From NCBI RefSeq assembly GCF_028858725.1, contig NC_084766.1, forward strand, positions 23,724,501 to 23,788,500: 64,000 bases of DNA, given 5' to 3'. Made by a program: the position numbers and the translations under genes. The notes under the pieces are model-generated. The model had not been told where the DNA came from and did not search any database. It saw only the letters and a list, made by a program, of their open reading frames with translations. This stretch comes from Colius striatus (taxonomy: Eukaryota; Chordata; Aves; Coliiformes; Coliidae). Positions 38,201-50,200 of the stretch are shown here, piece by piece (positions within the stretch are counted from its first letter, which is position 1; every line of letters begins with the position of its first letter).

Positions 38201-41200
38201 CTGACAATGGTCTCATTCCAGCTGTCACTGGAGCTGCTTGACATGTGACAGGCTGAAAACAGCTCCAGCTTTGTCAGTGAGGTCTTGGGTGTAAACTGTT
38301 TAAAAACCCTCGTGGTGAGTCTGATAGTGACAGCCAGGGATAGTCTGCATTATTCCGTTCATGGATTTCAGCATCCTCTTACCTCCAAAAAACCACAGCT
38401 GGTGCTGCGCTCGTGTGTGCTGTGCTGCGAGCTCTGTGCAGGAGACCTCACTGCATGAGCTGCACGCAGGAGCAGGTCTCAGACAAGCCCCAAAATCGGC
38501 ATCCTTTGCTGTTATTAGGATCCCCCATAACTTAACCAAGCCAAGGAGACCTTTGGACAGCCACAATGATGGCCTATGAAGTAAAAGCCCCAGCATACAG
38601 CACACAGTACAAGTGTGCAGCTGAAGAAGCAGAAATACAAAACTGGCCTGAAGGAAACACCAATGGAAGTGCATATGGGGGGCGGTGTGTGTGTGAGAGA
38701 GAGATGGCTAGAAGAAGCAACAGAGCAAGGGTTAAAATAATGGTCTGTATTGATAACCAAGGATGTGCTGGACTGCAGTAAAACTGGGTAATTGCTGACA
38801 AATGTGGTATTTGTGACAAGCCCAGCAGCCTGCACCTGATAAACCTCACATGGATGGCTCGTCAGCAGAAGGCATGGGTGCTGATAAAGCCCCAGTGCAG
38901 ATGACTCCCTGGGGAGAAAACTGTGCTTCAGTAACAAAAGGATAACAGCAAGGTCACAGCACATCCTGTGTTCAAGTCCTCTTCCTCCTCTCCCAGCAGA
39001 AAGGCAGACCATGGGAGCCAAGGTACCCAAAATGTGGGGGAAAGAAAAGGCACTGAGCAGCCACCTGTCTTAGAGCTCTCCAGGGATGAGCTAAGAGAGA
39101 TTTCAAGGCAAAAGAATCACACTGTTACTTCCTGAAAATGGCAAAAGACCTGCTCAAAAATCTGTAGCTTGGTACTGAAGAGGAACCCAAGAGATGCAGT
39201 GAGAACTTGGCATCTGGCACCCTTGGTCCTATCTCATACAGGATCCTGCTGGAGCACCTAGATGATCTTGGTGCCTGTGAGTATGGGGAGGTGAGAGTGG
39301 GTGAGGAAATGACCATGACTAAAATGATTTTTGAAACACACATTGTTTTCCTATTCCATAAGGTCTTGCACTGTTGCTACATTAATTTCCTATATCATAG
39401 CTATGTTAAAAACTGCTGTATTCTTAAATGAGGAAAAGATGTGAAACCTTTATTTATAACTGGTAAGCTCAGTAGAGTTTAAGAAGTTTTCTTTTGGTGT
39501 GATCAGTGGTAGAAAAATGTAGCCAGGCCCAAACTGAGCTGTGAGAAGCCTGAGGGATGAAAATTGTTGGGCACAAATGCCAGATAAAGCAAAGCAGGGG
39601 GGCAAGGAAAGTTGTTGGATGCTTTCAGTGATGGAAAGTACGAGGCTGAAACTATTCACCAGCCTCTTGCCTTCACCATTCCCACCCAAAGCTGACTTCC
39701 CGTGTGTCTGTGTAAAGAGTGAGCAGATCGTGGTCAGGAGGAGACCCACTACTGAGAGTCATCTGAACAAGAGTGGTGTGAGAGGCCAGACAGTTTACAT
39801 GTGGATTTTAAAGCAGGGCTTCCACATTTGCTCTGAGACAGGCCCACAGGTTTCTCTTTACTGAGTTACCATACAGCTCCCATTTCTCCTTCAGGCTGCT
39901 AGCCCTTCTTTCCATCCTTCACATCTGTTTGAAGTTGTATCTTTGGGATCAAATGCTGCTTTCAATTAGCATTACTGTCCTTATGACATCTGAAGTTTGA
40001 GTTATTTTTCTCATGTTTATCTTTTTCCAAGTTTTATTGTTTCCTGTGTAGGATGTTGGTTTCCATAGATACCTTGGACATTATTTATGTATCCTCCCTG
40101 GATGTGTAGTTCCTCCATATGAATTACAGTGCAATTTGCCACTTCTGCTTGAATCTTTAGATCCTTTATCCATATCAGTGCTATACTGAGCATTTTAATG
40201 CTGTTGCTCTAAAATGTCTTGTCATCTTGATGTTACCTTGTACTTTTACACAGCTTTCAAGCCACACGATAGAACTCCTATCCCAGCCAGTTTTAAATTA
40301 AAAAATGGTGCATTGCATGTCTATTTTAGGATTTTGTACTGATAATTGTTGGAAACTTTAGCTCAGCTTTTCTCTCTGCTATGGGTAACAGTTAAACAGA
40401 ACAGTGTTTTGTTATTTTTGTTCTCCTTCCCCCCGTGAGAAATGTTATCAAAGGAAAAAGTCTGGCAAAGTGTTCAGGATTGGTATGGTCCTATCTGAGA
40501 GCTCAGCTAGAACTGACTGGTATTGTTGGAGACAGTCCTCACACAAGTTTTTGTTCTTTATCCTGTTTCTACCTTGTCCCAGAGGAAAGCATGTGTCCTG
40601 GATTGCAGAGGTAGACGTTAATGTGAGTCACCACTTGGTATTTAGTGGTGAGAAAGCTGACCAACCGCTATCAGTCTTCCCAAATCATAACAGAAGCCAA
40701 GAAAAATCTGGCACAGCACAAGTTAGTGCTTTCTTCTTCAGGGCTATTCTGCCCTTATCAGACTATTTATCGTGTAAGTGGGGCTGTTCTGCTGATTCAG
40801 CATCACAAGAAGTGATGCTAGGGCTGTTCCAGGCCCCACTTAAGGAATTTCAAAGCAGACCATTAGAGTCACAAGTTTTCTCTTTAGTTGATTTATAAAT
40901 GCGTTTGTTTTCTTTCTTGCTCCTTTGTCCCAGAGCTGTTAATAAATAACCTTTTCTATGCCCCTGCTCCTGTAGGAGACAAGAGGAAAGAAGCTTGTTC
41001 TCATCTGAAGTTGCTGGGGATCCTGCAGCTGGAAGGTGGGCTCTGGCTTGAGCTTGAGACCTCCTTGAGCCAGAGGGAGGACACTCAGAGAGGCTGGAAA
41101 CATAGCTCTGGCATGGAAGCAGCAGACCTGCTGCTGCTGTTTGCATGGGCCCAGGTTTGCCGACCTTTCCTGCTGCAGAGGAGCTGTGTTCATACTACCA

Positions 41201-44200
41201 GAGTAGGCCAGCGGCTCTTTCCCATGCTATGAATTTGTCCCTTTTGGCTGGAGTGGCCATTTCACAAGCTTGTCGCTTCTTCAGCTGAAGTAACCTCCCT
41301 TTTGTTGGCTTTTGATGGTGGAGAGTGTTGATTTCCCTGTCCTGGTAAGCATCTTTGGACACACAGGCTGGAGCACAGAGCAGAAAGCTGGAAGCAAGTG
41401 TTACAAAAGAGCTCGGGACTTTCCTGCTTGCACCTCTTTGCTGGGAACAGGGAGGAGCTTGTGCTCTTGTTCACTCCGGGGAAGACAGGGTGAGAAGTCA
41501 GAGCTGTAATGCCTGTTTGCTGAGCCCAGTCCTGGGTGTGGTCTCTGCAGATGCCTGGGACTGCTAAGTCAGATAGAGGTGATGGGGATTTAATGCCTCC
41601 ACTGCAGCCCTTTGTGTGTAATGCGCACAGACGGGGCAGCTTGGGCATGTGTCAGAAAGATATGTCACTGTGACTGTCCCTTGTCCTTGTTACTACTCTT
41701 TGCCTGCGCTGCTTTGTCCAGAATATTTCATGTTTGTATTTTGAACTGTTTGAGGCAAGGACTTTTGGGGGTGGGGGATGTAGGGGAGTAATGAAGACAA
41801 ACGAATTAAAGGCCAAAGTACAATTTGATTATAAAACGGTTTCCTGAGCCTAATTCTCCCTGGGATTCACTGAATGTCCCGGTAATAAGTAATCTGAACT
41901 TTAGAGATTAATAACATCCTGTGCCAGCCCATTTATCCAGCAAAACTCATTTGCTGTTTTGTTCCATGTCTGCATGAGGTTCCAGCCCTTGTAAGGTGCT
42001 CTTCTGACCATGAAAATTTAGATTGGTATTTAACTTATTACCTTTGTAACTTCCAAGAAGTATTTCTTCTCTTATACTCAGGAACTTTGTCAAGGCCTGT
42101 GCCCTGTAGCAGGCTTTGGTCCCATGTTCCTTCCTTTTGACTGTCCCGAAAAAATACCACAGGGTAATTTATTTCCTGCTATTTGAATGGAAATTGTAGC
42201 AGCATGAGGAACAGAGCGTGATATTCATGCCAAATATCATGAGCTGAATTCTCCTCATGGTTTGTGGGAATCCTAGTTATTAAAGCTGACCTCTGAGAAA
42301 TCAGTGTATTTTTTTTCTGCAAAGCATAGACAGTGGACACACTCCTCAGCAGGAGACAGAAACTATCCCAGCTGTTCCCTCTCCTGCTCTGCAGTGAGGA
42401 AGAGAGATACACCAGTGCTGACAGCTAGAGGTACGGGGGCAGATCTGAAAGTGTTTAACTAGAATACTGTCTTTTTTATGCATGGGGTCTTAATCTTGTC
42501 TTACTGAAAGGAGGCAGCAGGGCTGCTGCCCTGCCTGGATAGCAAGGCACCTTTCACTTTATCTGCTGGAATTAGTTGCAAAGGGAAGGTCCTGAGAGTT
42601 TTCTCTGCTGCAAATGAGTACTATGCATGCTAAAGAAGGAAAACCTCACTGGGTGTCTTTCAGGCCTGAGATATGTTCAGCTAATAGAGCAAACACCGGT
42701 GTGGGAAATCACACTCGCAAGGGGTAGCAAATTCCCAGTGTAGGCAAAATCCCAGGCACAGATAAGCACTGCACTGGTCCCCAGCATAAGCACTTACAGA
42801 TGAGGCTGCCGGGAAATGGACATCCTCTGTCCCCACTCATATGTGGCCTCATCACCAGGGGCTTTGCCAGTGGCTCTGCTGATGCTGCACCAGCCTGGAA
42901 CAGTGTTCGTGCTTCTGCAGTTGGTCTCCAATGGTTTTTTTCAGTCCTCAGCGGGAAGTGAAACTTGAGGAGAAAAGCTGGTTGGTTTGTTGTACAGAAG
43001 TATTTGGGAGGCTCAGGCCCCGATCAGCTGCAGCAGTGCAGGCAGCTGCTATGTTTGCTCACATGCAGCACTTTGAGCAGATGTGTTGTTTCTTGGAAGC
43101 TGGGGACGTGGGCCACTGAAAGCAGTGCTATTGCTCAATGCACAAGGCAATCCCAGGAATCTGCGATGCAGAGAAAAACATCCTTGAGACACAGCAAGAG
43201 GCTTGGTGGCCTCAGCCCCTTGGAGGCAGGAGAGGCTGGCAGTGGAGAGGGCATACGGGGAAACCAGAGGCTAGTGAGAAGGCATATTTTGACACAGCTA
43301 CAAGCAGAGGATGCCCAGCATGCTGCGGGTGGCAAGAGTTTTGGATGTATTTTCTCTGCAGTTGCTCCCCTGCCCGACCCTCCTGTTGGGGGTAGCAATA
43401 TTTACAGTGCTCAGAACTTTGTGTTTTCCAAGAAGTTTCTGAACTTGCTGACCTAAGGTGGGTATTGAAGGGGGAGGAAGTTGTTCTGGAAGCTATTTCC
43501 TCTTTTGTCATGACACATTCTACATCCCCCTGGGTGTTTGGGTGGCTGATGGGGCACAGGAAAGGGTGGGCTGTACTATGTTGGTGATGAAACTTATGCA
43601 TCAATGACCTTCCTACTAAAGCAGTGGCCCTGCTGTCTTTAAAGACAACAACAGTTAAATAGTTGTACACAATACAACAGGCTGAACTGGGAACAAGGGA
43701 ACACCACAGATGAAGATTAATGCCCATTATCAGCTAGGATGCTGGAGACAGAGAAAGACGTGACTGTTTCTACAGGGTTAAGAAGAGCTGGTATGATGGT
43801 ATATTTTAGTGAACAAAAGGATAATTCCTCAAAACCGAGAGTGACAATCTCATAGTTTCCAATGCATTATTTCCAGCACAAAGGCAGTATACATTGGCCC
43901 CAATCTTGGTAAAGAAACATTGCTTGAGAGTTATGAATTATTATACAAACAATTACACTTATTACAAATAATATACACTTATTCTTTGTCAACAAATAAC
44001 ATCTAATAACTCTTAAAATAAGTGATTTCCCAAATTTACAAATGCTTGAGCTGAATCAGCAGAGTATTTAAAGTAGCCAAATAGGAATACTAGTCAGAAG
44101 CAGCCTATTCACTTCTTATTCTTTTCCCCAAAAGCCTTAATCCAACAGTTGAAAGATATGCTAATTTGAAAAATAGTAACATCTCTAAAAGATGCATATT

Positions 44201-47200
44201 TTGGGGGAGTGGGGGGACAGGAAGCCACAATTAATGCAAATTTAAACTTAGAAAGTGTAGAAAATGGTCAAAAGATCCATAAGGGAAAAATTACAGCCAC
44301 TTACTAGCAACAGCAGCAAAAAGGAAAACGTATCAGTGCTTGATGCTTCTCTTTTCTATGAAAGAAGAACCAGTATCTTCCCATCATGTGATATCCAAGT
44401 ATATTCAAGCAATAACTTAGGTGATAAGCTAGAGAGTGGAGGGGAATCAGTCTTGGCTTCACTGGATGTTTTCTGATGAGACTTTGAGCTTCGTGGATAA
44501 TGACAATAAATCTTCTCCAGTTAAAATACAGCTTTGGATGGGTAGCAAATTAATACCAGAAGTTGCCTGGTAGGATACTGATGTAACCAATAACAGTTCT
44601 CTTTTTTTCTGATTTGAAAACCTCTTTGATGTGTAAATCAAAGAAATGAGTACAAATAGGATACAGGCTTAGAAGCCCAGTAAACATCATGTAAATGTGA
44701 AAATTAACTGTCTGAAGGTCCTTGTGTCAGCAATATCCTGCCTTTAGTTGGTTGTATTTGAGAATATTGAGCATTTCAGTCTGACTGCTAGGATGTAAGC
44801 CAGAAGAATGTTTTCCTATTGAGGGACCACTTGATAAGCAGACATCAGGAAAGGTTTGGTGGGGATGATGTATACTGTCAGGAAGAGGGGTTATGATGCC
44901 CTCATATGGGAGAGGAGGGAGCTTTGTTGAGTGAAGGAGGGAACAGATTTATTCAAATGCATCTGTACCCCACATGGAGAGCGTACACATTGCATTGGTC
45001 TCTGCAAACAGCAAGGCGTGTGCATGCATCACCTTCTTTTTGCTTATTTCCTGTGTTCTGAACCCAGGAAACAGAGCTGGGAGAAAGTCACTGTGCAAGG
45101 AGTGAAAGCCACTCCTGCTCTGAGGCAGGATGAGCTATAACAGACTGGCAGATAGAGATTTCATTTCTCTAAAGACAGCTTCCTGACCTAAAGAACCCAA
45201 CTCCTTCAGTCTTTTGTCATAGTTTTTTAGACTTCTGATCTTTCTTCTCATTATCTTCTGGAATTTATCAAAGTGATCTACATCTTTTCTGAAAAGCAGT
45301 GTCCAAAATTAGGCATAGAACTTCATAGGAAGCTTTACCAGTTCCAGGGGGAGGGAAAGATTACTGAAAACTGCCATAGCTGCAAGAATGCTTTCTCTGG
45401 AAGTGCTGCTTAACTGTTCACCACACTGTCTTTGGGCAACGGCTGTTTTATAAATGTCACATTTGTTCTTGTCCTTACTCAAGTGAGTTAGATGGTTTCC
45501 CCAAACTCTCCCCTATTTATCAAATTTGTTTTGAATCCCAGTCCTATATGTCAAACACTCTGACCGGCTGCATAGCCTAGATCTGTGGGAGTCTGCTGGG
45601 GTTTGAAACACGCAGGGCTGGGTGATTTCAAAGTATCAAATGTCTCTGAAAGACAGCATCCGAAGAAAACCATATGACATTGTTTGGATTGTCAGTTTTG
45701 CTGACATTTCAGTCTTTGTACTTCAGCACTTAGAAGTAGTTAAACTGGAAAAAACATAATGCATAAATGTGTGTTTATAATTGTGTGTAGTACTCTAGGG
45801 AGGGCCAGAGATCACACCAGATTTAGGCCATGAGCTTTGCCATGCAGGTAATTAAAACTTGGAGCAGAGCCTCCCACAGTGTTCCATGAAACAATTGTAA
45901 AAAGTGATGTAAAGTCCTGATCTGGAGCTTGATTTCTAATTCATTTCAGTGTCTTGCCCTGATGTCTTGAAATAAGAACCCTTAAACCAAAGCAATTCAC
46001 TTACTGTATATTCACTTGTATGTATATTCTAAGACAAACCTGAGCCTCTCACCAGCCTAAGGAAAGATTTTTCCAATTTACTGTCCTGAAACAGATGGTT
46101 TACATTACTTTGCAGCAAAGTTTTCCCCTGTAACTTGGACAAGAGCATGTTTAAATGAAAAAGGCAGACAAAGAATGAGTAACTAGTCAGATGGGGACAG
46201 AGAAAATTTCAGAAAAGGGTTGATAAATAAGCAGGGTGGCTCTTCTGAGTGTTTGTGGACTCAGATGTTTGGTTGTGGTGGATGTTTGGAGTGCCTTTTA
46301 GGTACTCTGCTTCAACCTGATATGAGTTCAGCAACCTGAACAAATGTGCTATTCAGCCTGATAAAACTTCATGACTACCAAAATCTCATTTTCCCTTAGC
46401 AGGATAATGTGCATCCCCCACCTTTCCACTTTGAAGAACAGCAGCACTGGCTGCTCCCATTCCCTTTCCCTGCCATCACTGTTGGCAGAACTTCATAGGC
46501 ATGAATTCCTGCAGTTAGTAAACGTGCACAGACTACATTGCCAGAGTCCCTGTCTGCTGCTGGCCTCTCTGCTGACCTGGATAATGTTCGTCTGCAAGCA
46601 CCTGCCCTGACAGATGTTCCTTCTGCCCAGGCTGCTCACTCTGTACCACAGAGCTGGTCACAGGTGCTGGATGCATTCAGGCTGCTGAGGGACTCGGGCA
46701 CCCTTCAGCCATGGGCTCCTGTGCTCTTTCAGCTAGCAAGCAGGCAAGTTGTTGCTCCATGCTTTAAAAATATAATAGCATGTGACCGATTTCAGTCCAT
46801 ACCGTTCCCAATTTCTGAGCCTTTGAGTATGCCCGTGTCCCTTTGTGATGGGTCATAATTCAGTGGCTTCTCAACGCTGGGCTGTGTCTCTCTGAAATGT
46901 TTATGTTCGGGATCTCTGCAGACTATATTCCCATTTGCTGGGCTACGTGATTGTATGAGCATCCAGCAGCTCTCCCCCAAAGACTGAACGTGTGCTTAGC
47001 AAACCAGTCATTTGGAGAGACTCCCAATAGACTGCAGCAGCAATGTGAGTGATGAGCAGAGAGGTTGCTGCCAGCTAATGGGCAAGATTTGTGAGACACT
47101 CTCTTATTCTTTGTGTTGTGGGCAGCAGGCAGTTGTGTCTTGGAACTCCTTTGGCTTACAGCATGAAGCAGGGCTAATTTAGTTAAATGTGATCAAATGT

Positions 47201-50200
47201 GCATTTGCTGGGATGGCACAGGAGAAGTGCTGGGTTGACCTAGCACTGGCCACAGTGGTAGATGATCACGTGTCTGAGGTAGTACAGGTCCCAGCCTCAA
47301 TTCATTTAGGCTGGAACTGTATCATCTACTGGTGTAACAGATTCACCACTGTGCCAGGCTAGTCTCATTGCAGCTCTGGTCAGAATGCTTAACAAAAATA
47401 AAAGCAAATTATTACTTTGCAGGGAAAGGTTGCTGGACTGTTCAGGTAGATGTTGAAGGCTGCAAAGACAAAAATACAGAAAGGATGGTTGCTTATAAGT
47501 TAGTTAAGAGAAAAAATTCCAGGAGGACTGAGAGTTGCAGAAGATTTGTGACAGGTGGAACAAAGGCAGAGTGAATAGACTGGCAACAAATAAGGCTGAA
47601 AATGAGAATGTTTCTGATGATACAGAGATGTGCTGAGAGCATAAAGATGATGATGGGAACTGTCTCTGTCAGTGTGGCACTTGTGCAGTGAGAGAGTGGT
47701 GGTCTCTGTCCTGACTTTGGCTGGAATAAAGTTAAGTTTTCTTCCAAGTAGCTGGTACAGTGCTGTGTTTTGGATTTAGAGTGAGAATAATGTTGATAAT
47801 ACACTGATGTTTTAATTGTTACTAAGCAACTTTTACATTAAGTAAATGACTTTTCAGCTTCGTACACTGCCCTGCCACTGCTGGTGTGCTAAGCCAGAGC
47901 TTATAGCAGTATTTGTATTTATTAGAAATGATGGGTCACAGTGAATTGAGAATAACTTTAGACTACACACAGCATCTCTCCTTTTCTGCTTGACAATCCT
48001 AATTCCAGTCCTTAAAACAGCTTTAGCCTCTCTTTATTGCATCTCTAAAAGCAGCTGTTTGCCTGATTCCTTGTAACATTAGTTGCTAAGTCTTGTTTGA
48101 TGAGAAAGGAGTTGGGAGGTGGGCAGCCTTGTCTGTGAGTGACATCTGGAGTGCAGAGCTGCCAGTGACTTAGCATGATGTCAGCTGGGGGAGTGGTTTC
48201 CTATTTGTCTTGAGACTCTGGAAGACACTAGGGATGATGCTGCTTCACACAAAGCTGCCTCCCACACTGGTGCTATCCTTCCTGGGTTGAATAACCTGAG
48301 AGTAACAGGGTTTCTGCAGCACAACTGCTGTTAGCTGGAGTGGCTGCCAACGTTGTTCTCGGTTGATAGCTAACTCAGAGACAGAAAGAATATTAGATCT
48401 GTTTATGTTCTGGGACCTGCACCAATCAGCGGATGGAACAAGTGGCAGCCCATACTAAAAAAACAAAGAGACCAAAATTAGAAACAGAGATGCCTGAGCA
48501 ACTGGGCTGTGCTCCAACATCTGGAGAGTGCTTTATGCCTGTGCAGCCAGGCAGGGCTGCAGCACCAGCCAGCTCTGAGCTTTGGGGTGGGGAAGAAGAA
48601 AAGCAACATTACTTTTATGCCTACTTATGGTGTTCCATGTTGTTTTTATCACCACTTACAGTGGGCAGTATGGGAGAGAGATCTGTCTCTGGGTTCTGGC
48701 AGGCCACAGAGACAGAAGATGATGCCTGCTTAGTTTTTAGCTGAGGAATCCTGCCAGACCCCAGAACTTTTCTTCCACTAGTAGTCAGGTGCTAGAGGGT
48801 CAAGCACAGCCTCACTTGGTGAAGACTGAGTGTTTGCACAACATTCAGTGACAGAAACATGGGGTGCAAAGAAGCTGAAGGAGTCTAGGGAAAAGGAGTC
48901 TAGGAGTCTTTAGCAAATGCAAAATCTGCAATTATACCTTAGAGCATCATTGATTAGAAGGAGGTAACTAAGTGTGCAGAAAAGGGAACTTGTTCAAATA
49001 CCTCACCTTTCTGAGCAAATGGCAGGTGAGTTTTAGTTTAATTGCATTGAATTCTTTATCTGGATTTGCACTGTTGTGGTTTGGTTTGGGGTTTTTTTTT
49101 TTAATAATCAAGTACTCAAGTCGTACACTCTGAGTGCTACTTGGGAAGCTTATTGCTTTGCTAGTCTACCTTCTGGATTATGCATATAATTTTGTACCTT
49201 TTCTTGTATGAAATGTTTCAATAAAATGCTGCATGGTAACAGAGTTCACATAGATGAATGCTGTGGTATGGGATACAGCAATGAAATCACAGACCTACAA
49301 TCCCTGGAGTACTGAAAAGTACTCATGATACTGAGCTAAAATCCAGACCAAAGTCATGTTGAGGGTTAAGGAAATAATGTGCCTTGGGAAAAAAAAAATG
49401 ACTAATCTCAGGTTGCAGGTGGGATGCAGTCAGTTATCATTATGCCTCTGCCTACAGACAAGGGATTTCTACAGTTGTTTATTGGGCTGGTCTGTTACAG
49501 TGAGAAAATCGTTCCTGCTTTGCTGCTAATGGTAATGCTTTTGTAGTGTGGCTGCTGAAAAGATACAGCAGACAAACAACATCTACCACAACAGAAAGTC
49601 TGAAAATTGTAGAAATGGTATAAAGTCACCCATCCTTCATTCCTATGGCAGTAAACACCCAAGAAAGTAGCTGTCTCTAGACAAGATCTCAGAGGTGTCA
49701 AGGGTAGCAATAATTACATGGATGTGCTGTGCAACCGTCAGCAGCAGTTTCGCTTTTCAAGCTGTATATAGATACTGTGCAGTTAATTTTATGTTATAGC
49801 ATCTGGTTTTATTAATTTTTCTGCTGTTTAATAATTTTTGTTCAACAGACATGCTCAGTGCTGTCATAACCTGAGCCAAGCATTCTCTCCAATAAGAAGT
49901 TTCTGCTGTTTCTAATCACTTCAAGCTATGAGTTCTTGGGGCCTTTTTGAATAAAGCTGTATAAAATGCATTCTTACTTCCTACTGTCTAGTATGTGCAC
50001 TAGGCTATTTTTTAAGCTGCATTCTTCGAGATATTGGCAAGTATGCTGTGCCTGCAACAGGCACTCACAAAATGCAAGCATAACAAGCTTCCAAATTTCA
50101 CAGTTAGCCTCAGCACATTTACCTGTGAGTGTGCTGAGGGAGAGCACAGAGCTCCAGGTCAGCCTTGGGTTTCCAATGGACCTGCCTGCAGGGACATCTT

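Noticed and set aside
38515..39030. 171-codon minus-strand frame in intron 1
   Set aside because: Mirrored by plus-strand frames, no recognisable domain, no splice sites that make a coherent exon.
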